Assembly: GCA_001314545.1 (NCBI GenBank) | Contig: LIHN01000007.1 | Location: 183,946 to 242,975, forward strand | Length of the DNA: 59,030 bases | Source: Bacteroidetes bacterium HLUCCA01 | GTDB taxonomy: Bacteria; Bacteroidota; Rhodothermia; Balneolales; HLUCCA01 | Direction of reading: 5' to 3' | Shown here: one piece after another, positions 17,890 through 25,292 of the stretch | Layout: the number at the start of each line of letters is the position of its first letter | How positions within the stretch are numbered: position 1 is the first letter of the stretch | Notes under the pieces: model-generated | What the model saw: only the letters and a program-made list of their open reading frames with translations | Database searches by the model: none | What the model was told of the DNA's origin: nothing | Translations under genes and position numbers: made by a program

Positions 17890-17987
17890 CTGATTGACTG
17901 ACCGGGAGGAAATCTGCATATTACCCTCCCTTGTTTTTGTTGTGCTGCCCGCTCCTGTATTCACCTCACTCCAATACACTGAATTCC

Positions 17988-19127
17988 ATGCGGGAGCTCA
18001 TTTTCCAACGGTTGTGGCAGCATCATGCCTTTGATGAAACGGGTCTGACCACCACATGCGGTCGGCACGTAGAACTGATAAAGCACGGGGAGCTGAACAC
18101 CTTTGACGGTCCGGATTTCTTTGACGCCCGGATCATGCTTGATGGTCTATCTTTATTTGGTTGCATTGAACTGCACATACATTGCAATGACTGGTACCTG
18201 CACGGCCACCAGCATGACAGTCGGTACAATAATATAGTGCTTCACGTAGTACTCCAGCCCGACGATGCGGCACCGGTGCAACTGGAAAACGGATCACAGG
18301 CACCTACCGTAGTACTGAAATCACACCTGCACTCCAGCTGGCAGACAGAACTTTTTGCCCTGAACCAGCGTGATGAACTTACCTGTTCCGGCTTTCTGAG
18401 GCATATATCGCCGGATGTGATACGTGAACAGCTTGAACATGCGGCCCGGCTATATTTCACCATCAAGCGCGAAAAACTCTTTGCCTGGTACGATGCACAC
18501 CGAAAGCCGTCGGATGCTTTTTTACGCATGCTTTGGATCGGTTGCTGCGACGGTCTGGGTATCCCGGCCAACCGTCAGGCCATGGTGCAGCTGGCTGAAC
18601 AAAGCTGGGACTACCTCGCACCGGAATATCCGCTTGATTACCATCAGGCATCCGATTTACTGTTCATGCTGGCCCGGGGCAACACCGGTTGGAACAAAAA
18701 AGCCGGCAGACCGGTGAGCAGGCCGGAAAACCGTATCCGTCAGGCAGCTCACTTGCTCGTGTTTCTGCAAACCCACGGTATGGGGTGGTTTCTCGGACAA
18801 ACCCTGACAGCGTGTGTAGCCGAATTTGGTTGCAAACCATTCGCAGCAGGACAGCGCGGCAGGGTATTGATACACACGGTACTGCTTCCGGCATTGCATA
18901 TCCTGGGCAGCCTGGTACACAAAACTGAATTGACAACCCAGGCAGAAGCCTGCTGGATTAACGGCCGGGTACCTGTGCCCTCCCGTATTGAACGGGTATT
19001 CAGGAAAGCCGGGGGAGCAATGCAGCTGCTGCACAATCATCCCGGAACACTACCCCTGTATCGTTATCAGTGCAGCCAGGGCGGTTGCGCTTCGTGCCGT
19101 ATTTTTAAAAGCTTGAGCAGGGGTTGA
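17988..19127 (+). CDS. DUF2851 family protein
   Basis: A 379-residue protein of the Bacteroidota-typical DUF2851 family of unknown function, recognised by FQRLWQHHAFD, VELIKHGELNTFDGPDFFDARI, CIELHIHCNDWYLHGH and NNIVLHVV near the N-terminus. The conserved His/Asp-rich residues suggest a metal-binding or enzymatic core, but no activity is known. The C-terminus holds a Cys pair pattern (CSQGGCASCR). ATG 17988 is the start that fits the family; a longer frame from 17931 adds a non-conserved leader. tRNA-Gln follows 50 bases downstream with its own promoter. Confidence 0.9.
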   Translation: MRELIFQRLWQHHAFDETGLTTTCGRHVELIKHGELNTFDGPDFFDARIMLDGLSLFGCIELHIHCNDWYLHGHQHDSRYNNIVLHVVLQPDDAAPVQLENGSQAPTVVLKSHLHSSWQTELFALNQRDELTCSGFLRHISPDVIREQLEHAARLYFTIKREKLFAWYDAHRKPSDAFLRMLWIGCCDGLGIPANRQAMVQLAEQSWDYLAPEYPLDYHQASDLLFMLARGNTGWNKKAGRPVSRPENRIRQAAHLLVFLQTHGMGWFLGQTLTACVAEFGCKPFAAGQRGRVLIHTVLLPALHILGSLVHKTELTTQAEACWINGRVPVPSRIERVFRKAGGAMQLLHNHPGTLPLYRYQCSQGGCASCRIFKSLSRG

Positions 19128-19154
19128 CAGACAACGTAATTGTTTCTAAATTTG
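19124..19154 (+). promoter_or_regulatory. Promoter of tRNA-Gln
   Basis: TTG at 19124-19126 (within TTGACA), a 20-base spacer, then TAAATTTG at 19147-19154, a full match to the Bacteroidota -33/-7 consensus. Transcription would begin about 7 bases further on, near the tRNA 5' end. Confidence 0.8.
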
Positions 19155-19177
19155 GAGTCTGTCGAAAGACGGTGATT

Positions 19178-19248
19178 TGCCCGGTCGTCTAAGGGTAGGA
19201 CAGCGGTTTTTGGTACCGTACGTGGGGGTTCGAATCCTCCCCGGGCAA
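19178..19248 (+). tRNA. tRNA-Gln (anticodon TTG)
   Basis: A complete cloverleaf: 7-bp acceptor stem TGCCCGG/CCGGGCA, D arm GTCT..GGAC, anticodon stem GCGGT/ACCGT with loop TTTTGGT giving anticodon TTG (UUG, glutamine), and T arm GGGGG-TTCGAAT-CCTCC. The discriminator is A, and CCA is not fully encoded. Length 71 bases. It is a single tRNA with a terminator 20 bases downstream. Confidence 0.96.
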
Positions 19249-19267
19249 CATAACCCAGTTATTTTCT

Positions 19268-19301
19268 AAAAGGATGTCTCGTACGATGCATCCTTTTTTT
19301 T
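19268..19301 (+). terminator. Terminator after tRNA-Gln
   Basis: AAAAGGATG and CATCCTTTT form a hairpin followed by a run of T, between the tRNA and prs. The stem is about 8 bp. Confidence 0.85.
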
Positions 19302-19323
19302 GCATAATTAAACTTCAACCATC

Positions 19324-20256
19324 GTGGATCAGCCCCTTGCTATTTTCGCAGGTCGCAGTAATATCGCACTGGCACGAGCTATAGCAGAGCAGTATGGTAC
19401 AACCCTGGGCGAAGTGACCATCAAAGCGTTTTCCGATGGTGAAATTTATGTGAAATATCAGCAAAGTATCCGGGGTTCAGACATTTTTGTTGTGCAGTCA
19501 ACTCCACCTCCCAGTGAGAATATCATGGAGTTGCTCATGCTCATTGACGCTGCCAAACGTGCATCGGCATATCGTGTGACCGCAGTGATTCCCTATTTCG
19601 GGTATGCCCGGCAAGATCGTAAAGATCAGCCCCGGGTATCCATCGCATCCAAACTGATGGCCAATCTGCTGACCACAGCCGGGGCCGACCGGGTGCTGAC
19701 CATGGACCTGCACGCACCCCAGATTCAGGGCTTTTTTGATATCCCGCTGGATCACCTGTACGCCAGCAGCATTTTTGTTGATTATTTCACGAGAAACCCG
19801 ATTGAAAATCTTGTTGTAGTTGCACCCGATGTGGGAAGCCTCAAAATGGCCCGATCATACTCCAAACGACTCGGAGCCGGTCTGGCTTTTGTTGACAAAC
19901 GACGCCCACAGCAAAACGTGGCCGAAGTAATGAACATCATCGGTGAAATACAAGACAAGAACATTCTGCTGGTTGATGACATGATTGATACCGCCGGTAC
20001 CATAACCAACGCGGCATCAGCCCTGCGCGAACGCGGAGCACGGAAGATTATTACGGCGTGTACCCACCCGATTCTTTCCGGTCCTGCATTCCAGCGGATT
20101 GAAGATTCTCCGATTGATCTCATGCTGGTTACCGATACGGTGCCGCTGAAACGACCATCGCCCAAAATCAAGGTTTTGAGTGTAGCTGAAATTTTTGCTG
20201 ATTCTATCCGTCGAATTTACACCGATGATTCAATCAGCACCCTTTTTGACGATTAA
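19324..20256 (+). CDS. prs: Ribose-phosphate pyrophosphokinase
   Basis: Makes PRPP from ribose 5-phosphate and ATP, feeding purine, pyrimidine, NAD and histidine synthesis. The 310-residue enzyme shows the class I features IFAGRSNIALARAI, the flexible loop YFGYARQDRKD, the MDLHAPQIQGFFD metal region, and the PRPP-binding loop LVDDMIDTAGTIT. The start appears to be GTG at 19324. It is followed 18 bases later by rplY, the usual prs-rplY-pth order in many bacteria. Confidence 0.97.
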   Translation: MDQPLAIFAGRSNIALARAIAEQYGTTLGEVTIKAFSDGEIYVKYQQSIRGSDIFVVQSTPPPSENIMELLMLIDAAKRASAYRVTAVIPYFGYARQDRKDQPRVSIASKLMANLLTTAGADRVLTMDLHAPQIQGFFDIPLDHLYASSIFVDYFTRNPIENLVVVAPDVGSLKMARSYSKRLGAGLAFVDKRRPQQNVAEVMNIIGEIQDKNILLVDDMIDTAGTITNAASALRERGARKIITACTHPILSGPAFQRIEDSPIDLMLVTDTVPLKRPSPKIKVLSVAEIFADSIRRIYTDDSISTLFDD

Positions 20257-20274
20257 TACCACACCCGAAAGAAC

Positions 20275-20910
20275 ATGGAAAAGCCAAACATCATAGAACT
20301 CACCGCTGTAGAGCGCAACATCGACCCTAAACGACTCGAAAATATCCGCAAGGAAGATCTCGTACCCGCCGTGGTTTACGGTCCCGGCGTGGAAGGAAAC
20401 CTCCACTTCAGTGTACCACGGGTTGCCCTCGAAAAAATTCTCAGTGTCAAGAACCTGCAGTTCATCAAGCTCATGTTTGAGGGTGGAAAGCATATTGATG
20501 CCATCCTGAAAGTTACCCAGTTTCATCCGGTAACCGATGCACCTGTTCACGCCGATTTCTATGCTACGAAAGAGGATGTTCCGGTAACCGTTACCATCCC
20601 GATTCGCCTGAAGGGAACCTCACCGGGTGTTATTGAAGGCGGACGCCTGTATCAGTCACTGCGTAAGCTCTCTGTAAGCGCTCTCCCCGGCGTACTTCCA
20701 TCGGAGCTGACAGTTGATATCAGCAAGCTGCAGATTGGTCACAACCTGAAAGTGCGTACGCTCAAACTCAAGGATATCACGCCGCTGATGTCGCCTGACC
20801 GTACCATTCTGGTAATTCGTCCACCACGTGGCGGTAAAGCGAAAATTGTAGAATTTGCCGACGGTGAAGAAGCTCCGCAGGAAGAAGCCGCTGAAGCCGC
20901 AGCAGAATAA
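20275..20910 (+). CDS. rplY: 50S ribosomal protein L25 / Ctc type
   Basis: Binds 5S rRNA in the large subunit. The 211-residue product is the long, general-stress CTC form: an N-terminal L25 domain (EDLVPAVVYGPGVEGN, HADFYATKEDVPV) and a C-terminal beta domain, with an acidic alanine/glutamate-rich tail. It lies between prs and pth, with a terminator after it. Confidence 0.95.
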   Translation: MEKPNIIELTAVERNIDPKRLENIRKEDLVPAVVYGPGVEGNLHFSVPRVALEKILSVKNLQFIKLMFEGGKHIDAILKVTQFHPVTDAPVHADFYATKEDVPVTVTIPIRLKGTSPGVIEGGRLYQSLRKLSVSALPGVLPSELTVDISKLQIGHNLKVRTLKLKDITPLMSPDRTILVIRPPRGGKAKIVEFADGEEAPQEEAAEAAAE

Positions 20911-20936
20911 ATCCTGCTGATATGCATGTATCATTT

Positions 20937-20975
20937 AAAAAGCCGCAGCAGGAGTATCTGTCTGTGGCTTTTTTT
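20937..20975 (+). terminator. Terminator after rplY
   Basis: AAGCCGCAG pairs with CTGTGGCTT (one G-T pair), with A's before and seven T after. It separates rplY from pth, although a read-through transcript is possible. Confidence 0.85.
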
Positions 20976-21000
20976 GCTTAAAACCACACCCTTACGCTGT

Positions 21001-21558
21001 ATGCCGCTGATTGTAGGTCTGGGCAATATCGGACAAGAATACATGGGAACTCGTCATAATATCGGGTTTGATATCGTGTACCATGTTGCGGATACACTCT
21101 CGGCATCATTCAAACCGGGCGGCGGCCCTTTTTTAAGTGGTGAAGGTCGATTCAAAGGGCATCGCGTAATTCTGCTTACCCCCACTACCTATATGAACAA
21201 TAGTGGATTAGCAGTTTCTAAAGCCCTGAAATTTTTCGATATTCCCCTGTCAGAATGTTTGGTATGCACCGATGATATCAATTTGCCTCCGGGTAAAATC
21301 CGCATCCGGCCATCCGGTCGTGCTGGTGGACATAATGGTCTTAGTGATATCATTGACCGACTGGGAACCGACCAGTTCGCACGCCTTCGTTTTGGTGTCG
21401 GGAATAGTTTTGCCAGAGGTCGCCAGGCTGATTATGTACTTTCCCCGTTTGATCCGGAAGAACAGGAAGACATAGCCACGGGTATAGATAAAGCACATGA
21501 TGCCGTGCTTAATTTTGTGCGTGAAGGCATTACAACCACTATGAACCGATACAACTAA
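21001..21558 (+). CDS. pth: Peptidyl-tRNA hydrolase
   Basis: Recycles tRNAs by cleaving peptidyl-tRNA dropped from ribosomes. The 185-residue product begins MPLIVGLGNIGQEY, with asparagine 9 and catalytic histidine 19 (GTRHNIGFD), then PTTYMNNSG, TDDINLPPGKIRIR, and GGHNGL. The longer frame from 20926 runs through the rplY terminator, so ATG 21001 is the right start. It ends 31 bases before hppA. Confidence 0.96.
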   Translation: MPLIVGLGNIGQEYMGTRHNIGFDIVYHVADTLSASFKPGGGPFLSGEGRFKGHRVILLTPTTYMNNSGLAVSKALKFFDIPLSECLVCTDDINLPPGKIRIRPSGRAGGHNGLSDIIDRLGTDQFARLRFGVGNSFARGRQADYVLSPFDPEEQEDIATGIDKAHDAVLNFVREGITTTMNRYN

Positions 21559-21589
21559 AGCGTCAAAACCTTAACAAAAAACACAACAC

Positions 21590-23755
21590 ATGGAAAATCT
21601 GATTTATCTGATTCCTGCTGCGGGGCTGCTGGCTCTGCTGTTCACCTATATTAAGTCCCAGTGGGTGAGCAAACAGGATGTCGGCACGGAGAAAATGGCC
21701 AGTATCGCCAAATATATTTCTGATGGTGCAATGGCATTTTTACGGGCTGAGTACAAAATTCTTGCCATTTTTGTAGTTATCGTTGCTATCCTGCTCGGTG
21801 TACAGGGCTCCATGACCGAAGGCAGTTCATACCTGGTTGCCCTGTCATTTATTGTGGGGGCGCTTTGTTCAGGCGCTGCAGGGTTTATCGGAATGAAAGT
21901 GGCCACCAAGGCCAATGTACGCACTGCCAACGCCGCCCGTTCCGGTCTGAGTCAGGCCCTGGAAGTTGCCTTTACAGGCGGTTCTGTGATGGGTCTTGCT
22001 GTAGTAGGCCTCGGTGTTCTGGGGCTGAGCGGTCTTTTCATCCTTTACAGCAACATTTTTACCGACATTAATCAGGTAATCACCGTTATCACCGGATTCT
22101 CATTCGGTGCTTCTTCCATCGCACTTTTCGCCCGTGTTGGCGGTGGTATTTACACCAAAGCTGCCGACGTTGGTGCCGACCTGGTGGGCAAAGTTGAGGC
22201 CGGTATCCCGGAAGACCACCCGCTCAATCCGGCTACCATCGCCGATAACGTAGGGGATAACGTAGGGGACGTTGCCGGTATGGGTGCCGACCTCTTTGAA
22301 TCCTTTGTTGGTTCCATCATTGCTGCTATGGTACTGGGTGCTGTTTTCATGGGCCTGAGTGAATTCGCCGGTAACCCGCTGGCAGGTGTGCTTCTCCCGC
22401 TGTTTCTTGCATCAACGGGTATAGTGATTTCCATCGTAGGTACATTTTTTGTCCGCGTTAAAGAAGGGGGCGACCCGCATAAAGCCCTGAACCTGGGTGA
22501 ATTCGGTTCAGCCGGTATCATGATTGTTGCGTTCTATTTCCTGATCACCAATATGCTTCCCGAGCAGTGGACCTTTACCGATCCCCTCTATGGTGACACT
22601 CGTGAATTTACCGCGATGGGTATTTTCTTTGCTACTATCATCGGTCTGGTTTCCGGTGTACTGATTGGTGTGATTACCGAGTACTACACCGGCTACGGCA
22701 AAAAACCGGTTCGTCAGATTGCAGAGCAGTCGCTCACCGGTGCCGCAACCAATATTATTTCCGGTCTGCAGGTTGGTATGATGTCTACCGGTTTACCGGT
22801 CATCGTTATCGCACTCGCAATCATCGGTGCTTTCGAATTCGGCGGACTGTACGGTATTGCTATTGCCGCTGTGGGGATGCTGGCGAACACCGGTATACAG
22901 CTTGCTGTGGATGCTTACGGGCCTATATCAGACAACGCCGGTGGTATTGCAGAAATGGCTGAGCTTCCGAAAGAAGTTCGCCAGCGTACTGACCGACTGG
23001 ACGCCGTTGGGAACACTACCGCTGCTATCGGTAAAGGGTTTGCCATCGGATCTGCGGCACTTACGGCATTGGCCTTGTTCGGCGCCTATATGACGGCTGC
23101 CGGTATCAGCAGCATTGACATTTCCAAGTCAACCGTAATGGCTGGTCTGTTCATCGGAGGCATGCTGACATTTGTATTCTCCGCCCTGTCGATGGGTGCA
23201 GTTGGTCGGGCTGCCATGGCTATGATTAACGAGGTTCGTCGTCAATTTGCCGACATCCCTGCGCTTAAAGCGGCCCTGGAAGTTATGCGTAAGAATGAAG
23301 GCAAGGAAATGGACACCTGGACACAGGCCGACAAGGACACCTTCCGCGCTGCAGATGGTACTCCTGAATACGGCAAGTGTGTTGAAATTTCAACCAAGGC
23401 CGCTATCCGCGAAATGGTTATACCGGGACTGCTTGCGGTTATCGTTCCGGTATTCATTGGATTCGTATTCGGAAAAGAAGCCCTCGGCGGACTGCTGGCC
23501 GGAGTTACCGTTTCCGGTGTACTAATGGCCATTTTCCAGGCGAATGCCGGTGGTGCGTGGGACAATGCCAAGAAAATGTTTGAAGCTGGTGTTGAAATCA
23601 ACGGTCAGATGCATTACAAAGGCTCTGAAGCTCACAAAGCTACCGTTGTTGGTGATACGGTAGGTGATCCGCTGAAAGACACCTCTGGTCCTTCACTGAA
23701 CATTCTGCTCAAACTGATTTCTGTTGTAGCCCTCGTTATTGCAACTGCGCTGTAA
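21590..23755 (+). CDS. hppA: Membrane pyrophosphatase, K+-dependent type
   Basis: Couples PPi hydrolysis to pumping of H+ or Na+ across the inner membrane. The 721-residue protein has about 15-16 membrane helices and the signature [17 protein letters not shown] with [22 protein letters not shown]. The K+-dependence motif reads GNTTAA (alanine 478 where K+-independent enzymes have lysine), so it should need K+. Whether the ion is H+ or Na+ depends on fine differences that I cannot settle; Na+ or dual pumps are common among K+-dependent forms. A strong terminator follows. Confidence 0.95.
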   Translation: MENLIYLIPAAGLLALLFTYIKSQWVSKQDVGTEKMASIAKYISDGAMAFLRAEYKILAIFVVIVAILLGVQGSMTEGSSYLVALSFIVGALCSGAAGFIGMKVATKANVRTANAARSGLSQALEVAFTGGSVMGLAVVGLGVLGLSGLFILYSNIFTDINQVITVITGFSFGASSIALFARVGGGIYTKAADVGADLVGKVEAGIPEDHPLNPATIADNVGDNVGDVAGMGADLFESFVGSIIAAMVLGAVFMGLSEFAGNPLAGVLLPLFLASTGIVISIVGTFFVRVKEGGDPHKALNLGEFGSAGIMIVAFYFLITNMLPEQWTFTDPLYGDTREFTAMGIFFATIIGLVSGVLIGVITEYYTGYGKKPVRQIAEQSLTGAATNIISGLQVGMMSTGLPVIVIALAIIGAFEFGGLYGIAIAAVGMLANTGIQLAVDAYGPISDNAGGIAEMAELPKEVRQRTDRLDAVGNTTAAIGKGFAIGSAALTALALFGAYMTAAGISSIDISKSTVMAGLFIGGMLTFVFSALSMGAVGRAAMAMINEVRRQFADIPALKAALEVMRKNEGKEMDTWTQADKDTFRAADGTPEYGKCVEISTKAAIREMVIPGLLAVIVPVFIGFVFGKEALGGLLAGVTVSGVLMAIFQANAGGAWDNAKKMFEAGVEINGQMHYKGSEAHKATVVGDTVGDPLKDTSGPSLNILLKLISVVALVIATAL

Positions 23756-23778
23756 ATTCGCAGCAGTATACCTGGTTC

Positions 23779-23815
23779 AAAAGGCCTGTACCTTCCCCGG
23801 TATGGGCCTTTTTTT
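23779..23815 (+). terminator. Terminator after hppA
   Basis: AAAAGGCCTGTACC pairs with GGTATGGGCCTTTT (10 core bp with G-T pairs) around a short loop, then a run of T. It lies 24 bases after the hppA stop. Confidence 0.9.
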
Positions 23816-23901
23816 ATACATACGTGCTGAAAGGCCGTTACTTGTGTGTTTACTCATCACGTATTGGCGGGAATACCCACCTGAGCGGACCGCCTTACAC
23901 C

Positions 23902-24348
23902 TTATTTATAAGCTTTGGCTGCTTCCACAGCAAGCGCGTCTACACGGTTGTTGCGTTCATCGTTTGCGTGACCCTTCACTTTTTTCCAAACTATGGAATG
24001 AAGCTTCATCGCATCCAGCATAGCCATCCAGAGGTCTTTGTTTTCTACCGGCTTTTTGTCAGCTTTCTTCCAGCCTTTTCGCTGCCAGTTGTCAATCCAC
24101 CCTTTGGTGAAGGTATTGATAATCAATGCACTGTCACTGCAGATGGTGACTGAGCAAGGACGATTCAGTGCATTCAGGCCTTCAATTATCGCCCGCATTT
24201 CCATCCGGTTATTGGTGGTATCCGCCTCCCCCCCTGATCCTTCTTTGATTTTACCATTCCATTCAAGGTGATAGGCCCAGCCACCCGGACCTGGATTTCC
24301 GCTGCAAGCTCCGTCGGTGTAGAGTATAATTTCAGGTTTTTTAGACAT
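23902..24348 (-). CDS. rnhA: Ribonuclease HI
   Basis: Cleaves the RNA strand of RNA-DNA hybrids. The 148-residue product has the four acidic active-site residues: aspartate 12 (YTDGACSGNPG), glutamate 50 (RMEM), aspartate 72 (SDSALI) and aspartate 137 (RVDALA), with histidine 127 in the KGHAND loop. The basic handle segment (WQRKGWKKADKKP) of E. coli-type RNase HI is present. Its ATG overlaps the pyrF end by 8 bases, so the two are translationally coupled. Confidence 0.97.
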   Translation of the reverse strand: MSKKPEIILYTDGACSGNPGPGGWAYHLEWNGKIKEGSGGEADTTNNRMEMRAIIEGLNALNRPCSVTICSDSALIINTFTKGWIDNWQRKGWKKADKKPVENKDLWMAMLDAMKLHSIVWKKVKGHANDERNNRVDALAVEAAKAYK

Positions 24349-25207
24349 TCGGTTCAGCTGATGATATACTATTTACTGCCAGGGGTTTGAGTAATTCCTG
24401 GTAGTATAAAGCGCGCTCGGCAATTCCGCCTGCAAAATCCTTTTCCGTTTCAGGATTGCCGCTGAACAAAATGGCACGACTTACATTTACAAGAGGTATT
24501 CCCCGGTGACCATGCAGGGCCTCGGTCAACGCCTGAATACTCCCGCCCTGGGTTCCTACGCCTGGAATAAGCAAATGCGCATTCGGATGCCTGGTCAGCA
24601 GCGATGCCATTTTATCCGGACGGGTAGCCCCCAGTACCATTCCCAGGCTGGCAGGAAAACGTTCGTCCAACACGGCACATGTAGCTGCTATACGTTCACT
24701 TAGCGTATCTCCCTGCTGCAACTTCTGGTCGAAGAAATCATCTGCACCCGGATTGGATGTCAGTGTCAATGCGAACACCGCCCTGGAAGCATCCGTTAAA
24801 AAAGGGGTCAGCGTATCGGCTCCCATCAGCGGTGATAACGTCACAGCATCACAGTTCCATGTCTGAAAGAATGCTGTTTTATAGCGGTGAGCGGTGTTAC
24901 CGATATCACCTCGTTTAGCGTCGGCTATCCAGATAACGTCTTCGGGTTTATCCCTGCACAGTTCTTCAAATACCCCAATTCCAGCCGCGCCAAGCGCTTC
25001 GAAAAAGCCCAGATTAGGTTTGTACGCGGCAGCCAGACCCTTCGTCTGCCTGATTACGATGCGGCAGAATTCAAGCGTTTTTTCAGCGTCCGTGCCGGGT
25101 GCGTTCTTTATGGCTTGAGGAAAACGCTCCGGGTCAGGGTCCAGTCCTACACAAAGAACCGAACCGGTCGTTGCTACGGCTGCTTTTAATTTTTGAGTAA
25201 ATGTCAT
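24341..25207 (-). CDS. pyrF: Orotidine 5'-phosphate decarboxylase, type 2
   Basis: Last step of UMP synthesis. The 288-residue length and the IADAKRGDIGNTAHRYK signature (aspartate 96, lysine 98, aspartate 101) mark the longer type 2 subfamily. The N-terminal GLDPDPERFP is conserved. It precedes rnhA with an 8-base overlap. No other pyr genes are near, apart from the PyrR-like gene 8 kb away. Confidence 0.96.
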   Translation of the reverse strand: MTFTQKLKAAVATTGSVLCVGLDPDPERFPQAIKNAPGTDAEKTLEFCRIVIRQTKGLAAAYKPNLGFFEALGAAGIGVFEELCRDKPEDVIWIADAKRGDIGNTAHRYKTAFFQTWNCDAVTLSPLMGADTLTPFLTDASRAVFALTLTSNPGADDFFDQKLQQGDTLSERIAATCAVLDERFPASLGMVLGATRPDKMASLLTRHPNAHLLIPGVGTQGGSIQALTEALHGHRGIPLVNVSRAILFSGNPETEKDFAGGIAERALYYQELLKPLAVNSISSAEPNV

Positions 25208-25231
25208 GGGGAATTATACGAATATTAGCAT

Positions 25232-25265
25232 AAAAAAAGCCCTGCCGTTGGTACAGCAGGGCTTT
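25232..25265 (-). terminator. Terminator of the TonB receptor gene
   Basis: Read leftward, AAAGCCCTGC and GCAGGGCTTT form a hairpin followed by a run of seven T. It lies about 25 bases after the receptor stop and just before pyrF. Confidence 0.9.
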
Positions 25266-25270
25266 GATTG

Positions 25271-25292
25271 TTAAGCAGCAGTTACTGCTTAA
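25271..25292 (-). repeat. Hairpin at the TonB receptor stop codon
   Basis: TTAAGCAG at 25271-25278 pairs with CTGCTTAA at 25285-25292 across six bases. It includes the stop codon and precedes the main terminator hairpin. It may help protect or end the transcript. Confidence 0.6.
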
